This document shows positions 55,694 to 64,000 of a DNA stretch of 64,000 nucleotides, in pieces; positions within the stretch are counted from its first letter, which is position 1; the number at the start of each line of letters is the position of its first letter. The DNA comes from Bryobacterales bacterium (GTDB lineage Bacteria > Acidobacteriota > Terriglobia > Bryobacterales > Bryobacteraceae): the NCBI GenBank assembly GCA_003142185.1, contig PLOR01000118.1, forward strand, positions 111,533-175,532, in the 5' to 3' direction. The notes beneath the pieces are model-generated. The model was not told where the DNA came from. It saw nothing but the letters and a program-made list of their open reading frames with translations, and did not search any database. The position numbers were made by a program, and so were the translations under genes.

Positions 55694-55846
55694 CCACCGA
55701 TCATCAAACACAGTCCACTGCGTAGGATTCCCGATCAGTCCACCGATAGCGCAAAAGCGCTGCCGCTTATCATCAGAGCTGTCGTCGAAGTATGTCCGAT
55801 GAGCATCATCGAATCGACTGTAGCTGATAATCTCAGCTGGCTAACC
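55694..55846 (-). pseudogene. DUF3800-like gene fragment
   Basis: In the same frame as the following remnant, reading HRTYFDDSSDDKRQRF and then CAIGGLIGNPTQWTVFDDRW. This matches the N-terminal YFDDSG-x-n-GGLIG-x-x-QW-x-x-F pattern of DUF3800, often found in mobile or defence-associated genes. No start codon precedes it in frame, and the rest of the domain is absent. It fuses directly to the tldD/pmbA end. Confidence 0.45.
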
Positions 55847-56098
55847 CCGTTCGCGAAAATGGGGCCCAAACGCCCACGATGTCCCGTTGGAGGAAACTCT
55901 GCCATCTGCGGATGCTGGCCGAGAGCCGGTGTCCGAGAACACCATTCCCGAGGCCCGATCCGGTAGTTGGACGGAAGGGCTGTTATCGTCAGTTGTCGGT
56001 AAACGCGGGGCGACTTTCGGCGACCCAAAAATGGCAGAGCGTTTGCCGGAGACAACGCTGTATTATTCACTGATGCCCAACGATACCTTGCTCGATGC
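55847..56098. other. Intergenic stretch without recognised gene
   Basis: Both strands give only short frames with no recognised family. It separates the remnant cluster from a minus-strand hypothetical operon. Confidence 0.4.
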
Positions 56099-56509
56099 TT
56101 AGGGTGCCTTGAAGATACACGCAACGGCTGTAAAGAAGAACGATGCCAAGCCAAAGAAAGAAGCCCACAGTGCCATTTGCAAGAGATCCAGGCCCATTCC
56201 GGCGTGCGGGTACGTGCGTACAAACCAAGTGTAGATCCCTGCGATCAACAGCGATCCAATCACGCCCACAAACGCTTCCTTCATGTGACGATTCGTGACT
56301 TTCGCAGTCCACCTAGCAGGCCCTCCAGACCTCTCGAGGTAAACCAACGTCCCGAGAAATGTTACGAACGCTACAAAGGCAGCAGCATATTCGATATCCG
56401 GTTCGAGATACGGCGAGGGCCTGAACCACCGTGGCGTGACGGTAAAGAACCCCACGATGGCGGGGACGAGTCCCACCAGCTCGATAATCTTCTTGATCCT
56501 GTCGATCAC
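56099..56509 (-). CDS. Hypothetical four-helix membrane protein
   Basis: A 136-residue protein with four predicted helices (about 7-27, 38-57, 77-98, 108-131). The N-terminal part reads DRIKKIIELVGLVPAI and the second loop RWTAKVTNRHMKEA. No family is recognised. It is 8 bases downstream of the exported hypothetical gene, so the two form an operon. Confidence 0.6.
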   Translation of the reverse strand: MIDRIKKIIELVGLVPAIVGFFTVTPRWFRPSPYLEPDIEYAAAFVAFVTFLGTLVYLERSGGPARWTAKVTNRHMKEAFVGVIGSLLIAGIYTWFVRTYPHAGMGLDLLQMALWASFFGLASFFFTAVACIFKAP

Positions 56510-56517
56510 GGTTCACC

Positions 56518-57342
56518 TCACCGTCCGGTCAATCGCGGAGGCGTCCGGAATGTTGGGACCAAGACGATCGCGGACGTTCCTTTCGGAGATAGTTCTTGGA
56601 TTCTCACCGGCAAGCGCACGTCTAGTGGAAACTGGTCGCTGGTCGCGGTGGCGTTTCGCGTTTCGTCTTTCTTCAGCACCAATCGTCCGTCGCCCAGTTC
56701 TTTGAGCGCCGCAGGATCTATAGGCAGATCTACAACTACGTCCGAAGGCGAGAGATTCGTGAGGGTATATGTGATCAAATAGCCCTTCCCGGTCTTGAGG
56801 AGTGTTGTCGAGACGCGGACGCGAATGGTCGTGGCTTTAGCCCCCTTCGATGCGTCTCCGGCAAGGATGAATTCCGAATCCAGTTTCAATGGAGTGCCGG
56901 CGACGAACTCTCGCGGTGTAGCAAGCCGGCCGGCATAGACGAATGTCGAAATCGAGGACCGATCGCGCGCGAAATAAAGAGGCCCATCGCGATCAATACG
57001 TCCGAACGCGTTGCCCTGGCAAAGGTATGCGATGTTGTCTGGCCTCAAGGCGTCCACACGCATGGAGCCTGCTTCCCAATCGATGTTCCTCGCACCAGAA
57101 GGGTCGACGTTGATTACATAGTTCGAGATGTTGAGCAGGTCCGGCCCGGCGTCGTCGGCCAAAGATCCCCATTCGACAATCTTGTTGCTCTGATGGCGCG
57201 GTGGAAGGCTTCCGGATGCCGCCCAGCCGCACAGCCTGATCTGTGCATTCGCGTTGGCAGGGCAGCAGAGCCACATCGTGACCACGGCAAAAAGACGAGT
57301 CGTCTTCGCCAGCCTATTGAGCAGCATTAGCTGCTTGCTCAT
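56518..57342 (-). CDS. Hypothetical exported protein
   Basis: A 274-residue protein with a signal peptide to about residue 33 (CCPANANAQ). The start at 57342 is supported by GAAGGAG six bases upstream. The rest is beta-rich (YVINVDPSGARNIDWEAG, TTIRVRVSTTLLKTGKGYL, SPSDVVVDLPIDPA), without known motifs. The C-terminal part resembles an immunoglobulin-like or transglutaminase-associated beta domain but this is not certain. It is the first gene of a two-gene operon with the membrane protein downstream. Confidence 0.62.
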   Translation of the reverse strand: MSKQLMLLNRLAKTTRLFAVVTMWLCCPANANAQIRLCGWAASGSLPPRHQSNKIVEWGSLADDAGPDLLNISNYVINVDPSGARNIDWEAGSMRVDALRPDNIAYLCQGNAFGRIDRDGPLYFARDRSSISTFVYAGRLATPREFVAGTPLKLDSEFILAGDASKGAKATTIRVRVSTTLLKTGKGYLITYTLTNLSPSDVVVDLPIDPAALKELGDGRLVLKKDETRNATATSDQFPLDVRLPVRIQELSPKGTSAIVLVPTFRTPPRLTGR

Positions 57343-57599
57343 GATGTCTCCTTCAGAAAGGCATCCATAACGGACCAAAGGTATCACAAGCAGTTCCGAG
57401 ATGCACGAGTCGGGGTCGGTTGACGGAACCTCGCCGTCCCAATGACGGCGTCAGCGTACCGGCTGCTCTCCATCCATGAGGATGCGAGGGAACAGATCGC
57501 TATGGGAGCGACTACAGCCGATTACTACGGCGATCATTACGGCAGAACTGGCTCATTTGCCGTCTCAGTCTCGCGTCAACCACACAGCCTCTTCCTTGT

Positions 57600-57995
57600 T
57601 CAGCCCTGCGGTTTGCTCAAAACATCCTTCACTTCTTGGAGCAGCTCAGCCGCGGTATATGGCTTTGGGAAGACCTCAAATCCTTGCAGCGCTGCTCGAT
57701 ATTGAAGCCGTTCGTCATCAAGAAGCCCCCCCAGCATAAGAACCCTCATTGTCGGGCACTTCGTGCGCAGATACATAGCCGCTTCGTGCCCCGGCAAGCC
57801 CTCAACATAGGTACGGGTTATCAACAAATCAGGCGTGCACTCCGTCAACCGGTCTACCGCCTGCCCCAGGTCGCCGGTAGCCCGGACCGTGTATCCTTCC
57901 CGCTCCAATGTCTCCTGGAGAACGGAACGTACAACCGGATCAGAGACCAAGAGCAGGATGGTCGTCTTCATCAACAATTGTTCCGCCACGGTCAT
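57600..57995 (-). CDS. Receiver-domain protein lacking the phosphoacceptor Asp
   Basis: A 131-residue single-domain receiver. TTILLLVSDPVVRSVLQETL and the C-terminal FPKPYTAAELL (with the conserved Lys) fit the fold. The position of the phosphoacceptor reads LLITRTYVEGLPG, with Arg61 in place of Asp. The protein cannot be phosphorylated in the usual way and is probably an atypical receiver. The start is uncertain: 57995 (ATG, close ribosome site), 57971 (ATG), or a TTG at 58007. Confidence 0.7.
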   Translation of the reverse strand: MTVAEQLLMKTTILLLVSDPVVRSVLQETLEREGYTVRATGDLGQAVDRLTECTPDLLITRTYVEGLPGHEAAMYLRTKCPTMRVLMLGGLLDDERLQYRAALQGFEVFPKPYTAAELLQEVKDVLSKPQG

Positions 57996-58608
57996 TCCTC
58001 TCGCCAATTACATTATGACGCAAATCGCGGAGAGTCCTTCAACAGCCCTCGCGATAGGTCCTGGGCCATGTGATACAGGTTGTTCCGCGGCTTTGGCGAG
58101 AAAGATTCCGTCGTGCCGCTGGCTCAAAGATGCAGAATCTGCCATGGCGAGTGCAAACTCCGCACCGGGAGGCGATCGTTAAAGCTGCATGCAAGAATCC
58201 CAGCCACTTACTTGACGAGGTGGCGGCCTTTATCGCCTGGAATCGGCCATCGGATTGTGCACTCGTCGAGATTACGGCGGTCCGGGGTCATCCCAGAGGA
58301 ACATCACCGATCCGGAAAAGATTGGTCCGCCTCGTGCATGTGAAAGGTGGGTACAAGTCAGGGTACCCTAGTGAGTCTTTAAATGTCTACTCGCTATAAC
58401 AACGGATTACGTTGCGAAACCTATCAATAAGCTGACGAGTTGCGCAATAGCGCCGCCCACGCTCATCGTAGTGCTGCGGAAGCCCGTGAGAAATAAGATC
58501 ACCAACCCGGGCAAAAGCGCTTCCAGGCAGGTTGGCTCCGCGCCACGCACGGCTTGCGCGCCCGCCCAGGTGGCCTTCAGAAGTGAACAAACGAGAGGAT
58601 CGGAATCC
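57996..58608. other. 613-base region without a recognised gene
   Basis: One plus-strand frame (58070-58399, 109 codons) and one minus-strand frame (58407-58610, 67 codons with a hydrophobic end, GLVILFLTGF and IAQLVSLLIGFAT) are open. Neither has a family match, a ribosome site or a clear promoter. The region separates the divergent receiver and DUF3300 genes and should hold their promoters. Confidence 0.35.
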
Positions 58609-59808
58609 ATGAAGAGCTTTTATCTGTCGTCTTTCCCAATGTGGGCCGTTATCTGTGCCGCGCTGCTGCTTGCACCCGGGGGCGCACTGCTGGCTGCCCA
58701 ACAGCCTCCGCAACTCCCGCCTCCCGGTCAGGCATTGGCGCCCGGCCAGCTCGACGATTTGGTAGCGCCGATCGCACTCTACCCGGATCCGCTGGTAAGC
58801 CAGATCCTGGTCGCGTCTACCTATCCGCTCGAACTCGTCCAGGCCTCGCAGTGGCTCCAACGAAACCCGGGCTTCACGGGCGCTGCCCTGACGCAGGCGG
58901 CACAGCAGCAAAACTGGGATCCGAGCGTACAGGCATTAGTGGTCTTTCCGGACCTCGTCAAACGGTTGAACCAGGACATCACGTGGACGACAAATCTCGG
59001 CAACGCGTTTCTGAGTCAGCAAGGCGACGTGATGGACGCCGTGCAGCGAATGCGGTTGAAGGCGCAGCAGGCAGGGAAACTGTCCTCGACGAGTCAGCAA
59101 ACCGTGAGCACCACGAACGACGCCGGGCAGCCCGTCATCGCGATCCAGCCAGCCAATTCGCAAATGATGTACCTGCCATACTACGACCCCACCTTCATCT
59201 GGGGACCTCCTCTGTACTATCCGTACGCAAGTTGGTATTACCCAGGCGATTACTTCGGCTTTGGCGTCGGCATCCCGATGGGATTATATTTTGGCGGTGG
59301 ATGGGGAGGCTGGGGCGGATGGGGGTGGGGGTTCGGATGGGGCGGCCACAGTATCTTTGTCAATAACAGCTTCATTCACCGGTATAATTTCAACTCGAGA
59401 GGCAGCGCCAGCCTGAGTGGAAGAAGCACATGGGCTCACGATGCCTCGCATCGCGGTGGCGTGCCGTATTCGAACGCCGCCCTGGCCAACCGTTATCGAG
59501 GCAACGTGCGCCAGAATCTGCAAACTCGTGGATCGGCGGGACAGACGCAAACTCGAGGCGCCGCCCAATCCGGAGGCGAGCGAATGGGCAATCGGCAGAT
59601 TTCGTCGAGTAATCCCGGCAAAAACCGTAGCGCTTTCGGCGGAGTTCGGGAGGGCAAAGCGGCGCGGGGGCAGAGCGACCATGGATATTCCAGCCTCGGG
59701 GCCGCCCGGAGTGGCGGCGGAGGATTCAGCCGAGGTGGCGGTGGCGGCGGCATGCGTGGCGGTGGCGGCGGCATGCGCGGCGGTGGCGGTGGCGGCGGAC
59801 ATCGATAG
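58609..59808 (+). CDS. DUF3300 domain protein, exported, glycine-rich
   Basis: A 399-residue protein. The signal peptide runs to about 30 (GGALLAAQ); the start at 58609 gives it, and GAGAGG lies 12 bases upstream. DUF3300 features: LDDLVAPIALYPDPLVSQIL, ASTYPLELVQASQWL and AIQPANSQMMYLPYYDP. After 230 the sequence becomes rich in Gly, Trp and Tyr (GGWGGWGGWGWGFGWGG) and ends in Gly/Arg repeats. The family function is unknown; such tails often bind or form surface material. It is followed in 9 bases by the DUF2950 gene, the usual pair. Confidence 0.85.
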   Translation: MKSFYLSSFPMWAVICAALLLAPGGALLAAQQPPQLPPPGQALAPGQLDDLVAPIALYPDPLVSQILVASTYPLELVQASQWLQRNPGFTGAALTQAAQQQNWDPSVQALVVFPDLVKRLNQDITWTTNLGNAFLSQQGDVMDAVQRMRLKAQQAGKLSSTSQQTVSTTNDAGQPVIAIQPANSQMMYLPYYDPTFIWGPPLYYPYASWYYPGDYFGFGVGIPMGLYFGGGWGGWGGWGWGFGWGGHSIFVNNSFIHRYNFNSRGSASLSGRSTWAHDASHRGGVPYSNAALANRYRGNVRQNLQTRGSAGQTQTRGAAQSGGERMGNRQISSSNPGKNRSAFGGVREGKAARGQSDHGYSSLGAARSGGGGFSRGGGGGGMRGGGGGMRGGGGGGGHR

Positions 59809-59817
59809 GAGCGGATC

Positions 59818-60771
59818 ATGCGGAAAACCAATTTGATTGACTCGAAAGATAGCCCACGGCGGCTCACGCGGCTCGTGGCCGTCGGCCTAGTGGTGGGGAC
59901 AGCTCTACTGCAAGCCGCGCCAAAGGACGCCCAGCGGACATTTGCGACCCCGCAGGAAGCCGTTCAGGCGACCATCGATGCAGCGGAGCGCAATGACACG
60001 GCGGCTCTCCTCCAGCTTTTCGGACCTGAGGGTAAGGACATTGTCGAATCCGGCGATCCGGCGGAAGACAAGGATCTTCGGACCGAGTTTGCGCGGTCCG
60101 CTCATGAAAAGCTCCAGATTGATCGAGACCCCTTCAGACCTGACAGGGTGGAATTTACGGTAGGGGAACAGGAGTGGCCGTTTCCGGTCCCAGTCGTTCT
60201 CAGGAGCGGCAGATGGCAACTCGATTCTGCCAGCGGGCGTGTCGAGATTCTCGCCCGCAGGATTGGCAGAAACGAATTAAATGCCATGGAGGTTTGCCGG
60301 GGCTACGCAGAAGCGCAAATGGAATACGCCGCGGCGGAGCACGACGGAGATCGTATCCTGAAATACGCGCAGAAAATCGCCGGCACACCTGGCAAGCAGG
60401 ATGGACTGTACTTGGGTAGTGTTTCCGATAGTCTCGTTTCGCAACCTTTCGCCGAGGCCGCAGTCGCGAATCCGTCCGCAATGGGTAAGAAGGCGGAGCC
60501 TTACCACGGATACTACTACCGGGTGCTGAAATCTCAGGGGCCGGACGCTGCCGGAGGCGCCGTCGACTATGTGGTGAACGGTAAGATGATTGGCGGCTTC
60601 GCTCTGGTCGCCTGGCCCGCGGAGTATGGCGTGTCCGGAGTCGGGACGTTTATCATCAATCACGATGGAGTGGTTTACGAAAAAGATCTGGGAGCCGGAA
60701 CGGCCGTGCAAGCCCGACAGATGACGCGTTTCAATCCCGACAAATCCTGGCAGCAAGTGGTCCTTGAGTAG
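59818..60771 (+). CDS. DUF2950 domain protein, exported
   Basis: A 317-residue protein with an N-terminal hydrophobic segment (LVAVGLVVGTALLQAA, about 19-34). DUF2950 features: FATPQEAVQATIDAAERND, EYAAAEHDGDR, PYHGYYYRVLKSQGPDA and ALVAWPAEYGVSGVGTFIIN. It regularly follows DUF3300 genes, as here, and is co-transcribed. The role of the pair is unknown; it has been linked only by co-occurrence. Confidence 0.85.
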   Translation: MRKTNLIDSKDSPRRLTRLVAVGLVVGTALLQAAPKDAQRTFATPQEAVQATIDAAERNDTAALLQLFGPEGKDIVESGDPAEDKDLRTEFARSAHEKLQIDRDPFRPDRVEFTVGEQEWPFPVPVVLRSGRWQLDSASGRVEILARRIGRNELNAMEVCRGYAEAQMEYAAAEHDGDRILKYAQKIAGTPGKQDGLYLGSVSDSLVSQPFAEAAVANPSAMGKKAEPYHGYYYRVLKSQGPDAAGGAVDYVVNGKMIGGFALVAWPAEYGVSGVGTFIINHDGVVYEKDLGAGTAVQARQMTRFNPDKSWQQVVLE

Positions 60772-60847
60772 CAACGCGCGCGTTCGAGCGGCGACAGAGG
60801 CGCTTCCGTTAATCCGGATGGTTTCGCCATCCGCGAGTTACACATAC

Positions 60848-61177
60848 ATGTTGCTAGAAGTCACGGTCGGAGAGCGTGAAGGGATCGGCATTCTGGATCT
60901 GACTGGACGTCTCACGCCCGGTCAGCAGGATCTGGAGTTTCGAAGTAAGTTGGACCGGCTGGTAAAGTCCGGAAAGATTCGTCCGGCATTGGGCCTCGGC
61001 GAGCTGCGCAAACTTGACACCACCGACCTTGGGACGCAACTCTTTGCCCTAACGACGCTGCGGAAGGCGGGTGGAAACGGTCCCCAGGGGACCGGCTACG
61101 CCGTCGCGACCCGATCGCCTGCGCGCATCTCGTCAAAAAACGGGGTGCCCTGCTGCTGCACACACTCGGCAGCGTAG
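60848..61177 (+). pseudogene. Truncated STAS-domain (anti-sigma factor antagonist-like) gene
   Basis: From ATG 60848 the frame encodes a STAS-like beginning: GIGILDLTGRLTPGQQDLEF, then LGELRKLDTTDLGTQLF and LTTLRKAGG. The conserved DSSGLG reads DTTDLG, so the phosphorylatable Ser is replaced by Thr. After about residue 76 the family sequence stops and the frame runs into the convergent GH100-like gene. The final beta strand and helix are missing, so this is a truncated remnant. Confidence 0.55.
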
Positions 61178-62286
61178 AGGTACATCGCGGCCGACCATGT
61201 CTGCCAATCCCGCCCGCTGGGCTGACCGGTCTGCGCCTTGATCCACTCGTTGAAGCCCCACTCCGCCTCGTTTTCGTGCCACGGTTTGACCAGTTCGGTG
61301 AGCGCCAGCAGATTCCGCCTCGCCAGTCCCATCCGCCCCGCCGCTACGCATGCCGCGACATAAAAGCCGCAGACAAACGGCCAGACGCCCCCGTTGTGAT
61401 ACTCGCCGGGCCGGTTGTACTGCTCGTATCGCGGCCGCCAGTCGGGGTCCTTGCGCAAGATATACGGAAACAAACAAGGCGGCAAATCCACCGCCAACTC
61501 TCCACGGTCCCTCATAGAGTCGCACTCCGCTTCAATCCAATCCACCAGTTTTCGTGCCCGATCGGGTGAAGCAATCCCAGTCAGGATCGCCAGGCTGTTG
61601 CCCAGTAGGTCGAAACGGTCGCTGTTAAAGAGTTTGTAGGAGTAGAGCGCGTAATAGGGCTTGGATGGCACTACCAGACCCTCGTGCTCATGGGGGTTCT
61701 TCGCCTCGCCAAGAACCTCCAGACGATTCATCAACCCGCGCAACTGACCGGCGGACTCGTGCTCACCATAAAGAAGCAGATATGCGTAAACCAGCGTGTT
61801 CACGTACAGCCCAAAACCCATCACCCACTGCTCGTCACGCCAGTCGCTGGTCGGTAGTTGCGAGACCATCACCATGTCGTCAGGGCCCTGGTATTGCATC
61901 CACCTCAATGCGTCATGAGCTGCCCCATCGAGGAACTCCGGCTGGTTAGTCGATTTCCTGTAGAGTGCCAGGCCAAAGAGGAACAGCGGCGTCGTATCGC
62001 TGGCGCCACGGTCGGCCGGATCGTGCGCGAGTGATGGGATGTGGCCGTGCGGCGTCTGATTGGTTGCTAGCGCCACCAGGGTGCGCCGCAGCGCGTCCGC
62101 AAGTTCCTCGTTGCCGGTGGACAGAAAGCCAAGGGCTGAAATCATGAGGTCCCGTGTGTAAGGTTCCGGGTATCCCCACCCGGCGGTCCGGGGAAGTCCT
62201 TGAAACGGCCCCCGCGCGTTGTGGAGCAGGACGCGGAGGGCCGCTGCTTTGGCCTGGTCAATGGAAGCAAGCGTTTTCTCGTCCAT
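61096..62286 (-). CDS. GH100-like (alkaline/neutral invertase type) or amylo-alpha-1,6-glucosidase-like protein
   Basis: A 396-residue alpha/alpha six-hairpin glycosidase. YPEPYTRDLMISALGFL, DWRDEQWVMGFGLYVNTLVY and YNRPGEYHNGGVWPFVCGF fit the GH100/neutral invertase pattern, where the YHNGG-x-WP block is typical. It may cleave sucrose or act as a trehalase or glucosidase relative. The start ATG at 62286 has AAGG upstream; a TTG at 62298 is also possible. It lies just downstream of the GT4 gene, in a PIG-L/GT4/GH100 run. The 3' end overlaps the STAS remnant. Confidence 0.72.
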   Translation of the reverse strand: MDEKTLASIDQAKAAALRVLLHNARGPFQGLPRTAGWGYPEPYTRDLMISALGFLSTGNEELADALRRTLVALATNQTPHGHIPSLAHDPADRGASDTTPLFLFGLALYRKSTNQPEFLDGAAHDALRWMQYQGPDDMVMVSQLPTSDWRDEQWVMGFGLYVNTLVYAYLLLYGEHESAGQLRGLMNRLEVLGEAKNPHEHEGLVVPSKPYYALYSYKLFNSDRFDLLGNSLAILTGIASPDRARKLVDWIEAECDSMRDRGELAVDLPPCLFPYILRKDPDWRPRYEQYNRPGEYHNGGVWPFVCGFYVAACVAAGRMGLARRNLLALTELVKPWHENEAEWGFNEWIKAQTGQPSGRDWQTWSAAMYLYAAECVQQQGTPFFDEMRAGDRVATA

Positions 62287-62300
62287 AAGTAGGGCCAACC

Positions 62301-63443
62301 TTACTGTATTCCCAATCGGTCGGACACGATCTTCAGGAAACGCTTGGCTACCTGGCGATAGTCGAACAACTCTACTACGTGTTTCCGGCCGGCTTCGCCC
62401 ATCCTCCGCCGCAGACCGCTGTCCTCGATGAGTGTCAGGAGGTACCTGGCGATGTCGGGCACGCTGGCGCGGTACTCCGCTGTTCGCGGCTTTGGAAACA
62501 CGATACGGTGGCTATCGTCGATCCCGTGGCCTTCCCCGAAAACCGCCTCCCCGATCTTTCTCTCCTCTGCTACTTTCGCCAGGAATGCCGTTTCACCGTG
62601 GATCATCGTGTCGAGAAATGCCATCGCGCGGATCGCGATCACCGGCTTTGCGCAGGCACTGGCCTCCACGTGAATCATTCCGAAGCCCTCCAGCCGCGAT
62701 GGAGCAGCGTAGATATCGCAGGCGGCCAACAAGTAAGGCATGAAGTTATGCGAGACCACGTTGGTGGAGTAAGTGACCTTCTTATCGATGCCCAGATGCG
62801 CCGCCAGTTCGAGGTCGATCACGTTCTGCTTCGCCGTGCGGGGCTGAGGCCAGACTTTGCAGACATATCTCCAGCCGGGCGCCTCGGCATCGATCAGCGC
62901 CAGCGCCTGCATGACCTCTTGGGCGCCCTTGGAAGCCGCGTCGCCGCCGACGGTCAGAATCATGATCTGGTCATCGGCCACTCCCAAAGCCTCGCGGATC
63001 GACCGGACCTTAATGTCATCGCGGCTGTGCGGCGTGAAGCGGTCGGTGTCGCAGCCCACCGGCAGCACCTCGATGTTGTCGCCTCTGATGCCGTCCCGCA
63101 TGTAGGTCTCTTTCACCCAATTGGAGGTGACCAGCATCAGCGGCAGGGCATTCAACACCTCTTGGTGTGCCGCGATATAACCATCGGCCACGAGCCATGG
63201 GATTGCCGTCATGCCAAACTGCTGCGGGTGAAGAACCAGGTGCGGAATATGGCCCCAGAACCCTATGCCGACCACCACGTCCGGCTGGAACCAGCGGTAG
63301 TACCATTCCTTTTCCTGGGGCGACTCAAAATGCACTGGGTGGACATCCACGCCGATCTCGCGCAGGCCCCTGCACAATAGCTGACCCTGCGTCGCCAGGC
63401 CGGCGGCCGAAGGCGGATATTCGGTCAGCACAAGCACTTTCAT
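62301..63443 (-). CDS. GT4 family glycosyltransferase
   Basis: A 380-residue GT-B enzyme. The N-terminal domain starts KVLVLTEYPPSAAGLATQGQ; the C-terminal domain holds the ILTVGGDAASKGAQEV nucleotide-sugar site and the acidic EGFGMIHVEASACAKPVIA loop of GT4. It retains the configuration and transfers a sugar from a nucleotide donor. The start at 63443 overlaps the PIG-L stop by 4 bases. Together with PIG-L this resembles an N-acetylglucosamine transfer and deacetylation pair (as in mycothiol or bacillithiol synthesis), but that is inference. Confidence 0.85.
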   Translation of the reverse strand: MKVLVLTEYPPSAAGLATQGQLLCRGLREIGVDVHPVHFESPQEKEWYYRWFQPDVVVGIGFWGHIPHLVLHPQQFGMTAIPWLVADGYIAAHQEVLNALPLMLVTSNWVKETYMRDGIRGDNIEVLPVGCDTDRFTPHSRDDIKVRSIREALGVADDQIMILTVGGDAASKGAQEVMQALALIDAEAPGWRYVCKVWPQPRTAKQNVIDLELAAHLGIDKKVTYSTNVVSHNFMPYLLAACDIYAAPSRLEGFGMIHVEASACAKPVIAIRAMAFLDTMIHGETAFLAKVAEERKIGEAVFGEGHGIDDSHRIVFPKPRTAEYRASVPDIARYLLTLIEDSGLRRRMGEAGRKHVVELFDYRQVAKRFLKIVSDRLGIQ

Positions 63444-64000
63444 GATGGTTGCTCCTGGGGAGCCACGCGCTTCACCGCTGCTGACGCGGAATCGAAGCAC
63501 CAGAACCCTTCTTCTCGCGGAGTGGTGCGTGCTTCCCAACTGTCGGGCCGAAACCCGTAAAGATCCGTAATCAGCCGGTGCTTTTCGAGCCAGACTTCCT
63601 CTGTCAACACGTCCCGCCGGTCGGCATCGTCACGAACACGAGGCAAGTACGCAAGGTTCCCATCGTCATAGGCAAACAGCCACAATCGTCTTGTGTCGAT
63701 AACGCCCAATCGCCAAAGCTCAACGACAGTTTGGCAGCACTCCGCATGTCGGCGATGCCGTGTATACTCACCATTCGGACCGTGGGTCAAAATCAGATTG
63801 TAGCGAGTTCCCGCCAGCAGCCGGGCAGTGGTCTCCTGAACTTGCTCGACGGGCAGCGGCGTCTGGTCCGGACCATCGTCGAGATCCGCCATCTCACCCT
63901 CCGCCCCCAATCGCCGTAAAACCCGGCGAAACCTCGGCGCGCGATCTGGATCTGCTGCTCTGCATAGAGTCACGATGCGCCAAAGGAACTCCGGATGGGT
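63440..64000 (-). CDS. PIG-L/LmbE-family deacetylase, N-terminus outside window
   Basis: The frame is open to the window edge and covers about 186 C-terminal residues. The active part reads THGPNGEYTRHRRHAECC, with the GEY-T-x-H-x-x-H metal/histidine pattern of LmbE/PIG-L zinc deacetylases; the AHPDD motif would lie beyond the edge. These enzymes remove acetyl from N-acetylglucosamine conjugates. The gene overlaps the GT4 start and forms the first gene of a three-gene run. Confidence 0.82.
   Translation of the reverse strand, partial: THPEFLWRIVTLCRAADPDRAPRFRRVLRRLGAEGEMADLDDGPDQTPLPVEQVQETTARLLAGTRYNLILTHGPNGEYTRHRRHAECCQTVVELWRLGVIDTRRLWLFAYDDGNLAYLPRVRDDADRRDVLTEEVWLEKHRLITDLYGFRPDSWEARTTPREEGFWCFDSASAAVKRVAPQEQPS

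Noticed and set aside
58407..58610. 67-codon minus-strand frame with a hydrophobic end
   Set aside because: It might be a small membrane protein, but no ribosome site, family or conservation can be shown, so it is mentioned only within the intergenic entry.

Overview
The window comes from a GC-rich, Gram-negative-type bacterium, most likely an acidobacterium of the Solibacter/Bryobacter group. The best indications are secreted beta-propeller proteins with SBBP-type repeats, a C-terminal domain resembling TIGR03437 (a domain expanded in Candidatus Solibacter), and several families common in that phylum (DUF3300/DUF2950, DUF5995, TldD/PmbA pairs). Two interspersed GC-rich repeat families lie between genes. 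No tRNA, rRNA, CRISPR array, intact insertion sequence or prophage was seen. The placement is inference from protein families, not from a marker-gene search.

Left part (1-33 kb), mostly housekeeping. It opens with a coupled operon for a sulfur-carrier cysteine pathway: cysM end, a JAMM protease (Mec-like), and a fusion of a CysO/MoaD-like carrier, a MoeB-type adenylyltransferase and a rhodanese. Next come a secreted GH35-like glycosidase, a degenerate receiver, a PfkB kinase, a GT39-like membrane glycosyltransferase, YbjQ, a DapF homologue in which both catalytic cysteines are serine, and a UDP-sugar dehydrogenase. A long minus-strand run (uppS, cdsA, larC, metG, tatD, polyprenyl diphosphate synthase) joins isoprenoid carrier, phospholipid and tRNA charging functions through ATGA overlaps. 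Then follow a beta-propeller gene, mreBCD, the signal recognition particle RNA, dnaX-ybaB-recR, an htpX-like/lemA pair and an isolated infC.

Middle part (33-55 kb), mostly secreted and accessory functions. It holds beta-propeller proteins, a ThuA-domain protein, an esterase, a threonine dehydratase-like enzyme, a large transglutaminase/DUF2126 protein facing glutamine synthetase, a FecR-domain protein, a GH28-like pectinase relative, a DEAD-box helicase, a CocE-type hydrolase, a HAD hydrolase and a PPK2 polyphosphate kinase.

Right part (55-64 kb), an accessory zone with gene decay. Remnants of two tandem tldD/pmbA genes abut a DUF3800 fragment. Two hypothetical genes, a receiver lacking its phosphoacceptor aspartate, a DUF3300-DUF2950 pair and a truncated STAS gene follow. 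The window ends in a tight minus-strand cluster of a PIG-L deacetylase, a GT4 glycosyltransferase and a GH100-like glycosidase.

The strongest candidates for something new are the CysM/Mec/CysO-MoeB-rhodanese operon with its internal diglycine, and the double-serine DapF-like protein.
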